Under the pieces are notes generated by a model. That model did not search any database and was not told the origin of the DNA. It saw nothing but the letters and a program-made list of their open reading frames with translations. The translations under genes and the position numbers were made by a program. A stretch of DNA of 64,000 bases, taken from contig NZ_JAGQBB010000001.1 in assembly GCF_024345415.1 (NCBI RefSeq), positions 124,001-188,000 on the forward strand. Direction: 5' to 3'. Shown here in pieces: positions 63,663 to 64,000 of this stretch. The stretch comes from Synechococcus sp. Tobar12-5m-g. GTDB lineage: Bacteria; Cyanobacteriota; Cyanobacteriia; PCC-6307; Cyanobiaceae. Numbering within the stretch: the first letter of the stretch is position 1; every line of letters begins with the position of its first letter.

Positions 63663-64000
63663 TCACCGCCACTTCTGATCGACGGCCATGTTGCAAGCCT
63701 CATGGAGCCAGGGCGGTTTCGCCTTGCGGGGCAGCTGGCCGCTGACCACCAGATGGGCCATCACATCGCAGATCACCCGGGTCGCCATCAAGGAGGTCAT
63801 GTCGCTGACGTCGTAGGGGGGGGACACCTCCACCACCTCAAGGCCGCAAACCGGCACGTTGCGCACGATCAGCTCCAGCAGCTTGAGGGCTTCGCGGGGC
63901 AGCAGGCCGCCCGGTTCGGGCCAGCCGGTGCCGGGCACGAAGCCGGCGTCGATGCAGTCGATGTCGAAGGAGATGTACACACAATCGGTGCCGTCGGTGG
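63663..64000 (-). CDS. gdmH: ureohydrolase, probable nickel-dependent guanidine hydrolase, 5' part missing
   Basis: This is the C-terminal part of an arginase/agmatinase-fold enzyme; the frame is open past base 64000. YISFDIDCIDAGFVPGTGWPEPGG carries the metal-binding Asp pair (read as SFDIDCID, PGTGWPEPGG). LEVVEVSPPYDVSD holds the conserved Glu region. Agmatinases usually read DPAFAPGTGTPEPGG here. The CIDAGFVPGTGW variant plus adjacent HypA/HypB-like genes matches the guanidine hydrolase GdmH group, which cleaves guanidine to urea and ammonia. Agmatinase remains the alternative. Confidence 0.8.
   Translation of the reverse strand, partial: TDGTDCVYISFDIDCIDAGFVPGTGWPEPGGLLPREALKLLELIVRNVPVCGLEVVEVSPPYDVSDMTSLMATRVICDVMAHLVVSGQLPRKAKPPWLHEACNMAVDQKWR

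Overview
The window is chromosomal DNA of a GC-rich unicellular cyanobacterium, most likely of the Cyanobium/freshwater Synechococcus group. The evidence is an RNA polymerase beta-prime subunit split into rpoC1 and rpoC2, a high-light-inducible protein gene, an orange carotenoid protein, a menaquinone/phylloquinone (men) gene cluster, a cyAbrB regulator, several small cyanobacteria-only membrane proteins, and a three-gene type III polyketide cluster of the kind linked to hierridins in Cyanobium. No insertion sequence, prophage or CRISPR array was seen.

Layout. 1-4.5 kb: quinone head-group genes menE, menC and menA (minus strand), divergent from menF. 4.5-11.8 kb: gshB and grxC (minus), then a plus-strand run: prfB with a programmed +1 frameshift, a small membrane protein, ybeY, dgkA, trpG/pabA, a degenerate metallo-beta-lactamase-fold protein and an aldolase/short-chain dehydrogenase fusion. 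12.2-13.2 kb: a TerB-like protein and tRNA-Thr(CGU). 13.2-25.6 kb: two small membrane proteins that overlap tail to tail, the rimP-nusA-ylxR-infB operon (minus), a phosphodiesterase, an HtrA protease, rpiA, hisD, rpsT and tatD. 25.9-36.5 kb: rpoB-rpoC1-rpoC2-hli-rlmN, with the last three genes overlapping. 36.7-38.1 kb: a FetAB-type exporter.

38.1-42.8 kb is an accessory stretch with lower GC and several long gaps. It holds a putative lipoprotein, a protein that looks like a HicA-type domain joined to an eRF1-like domain, an orange carotenoid protein gene and a small SH3-like protein. 42.8-45.9 kb is a tightly packed type III PKS / methyltransferase / flavin oxidoreductase cluster, probably for methylated alkylresorcinols. 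45.9-49.9 kb encodes an SbcD-like nuclease and a Rad50-like ATPase, joined by three 14-bp tandem repeats that create two 4-codon mini-ORFs. 49.9-56.9 kb holds a cyAbrB regulator, a DCC-motif protein, a double gamma-glutamylcyclotransferase-like protein, a stand-alone AAA-associated C-terminal domain protein, an SbmA/YddA-type ABC transporter and an MgtA-type P-type ATPase.

57.1-64.0 kb is one minus-strand operon that runs off the right edge. Its genes are a ureohydrolase of the guanidine-hydrolase type (partial), HypA-like and HypB-like nickel chaperones, a type III glutamine synthetase, a three-part NitT/TauT-type ABC importer and a Rieske oxygenase. The hydrolase, two chaperones and importer match the guanidine utilisation genes of Synechocystis. 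The glutamine synthetase and Rieske oxygenase look like added functions, and this is the most interesting system in the window.
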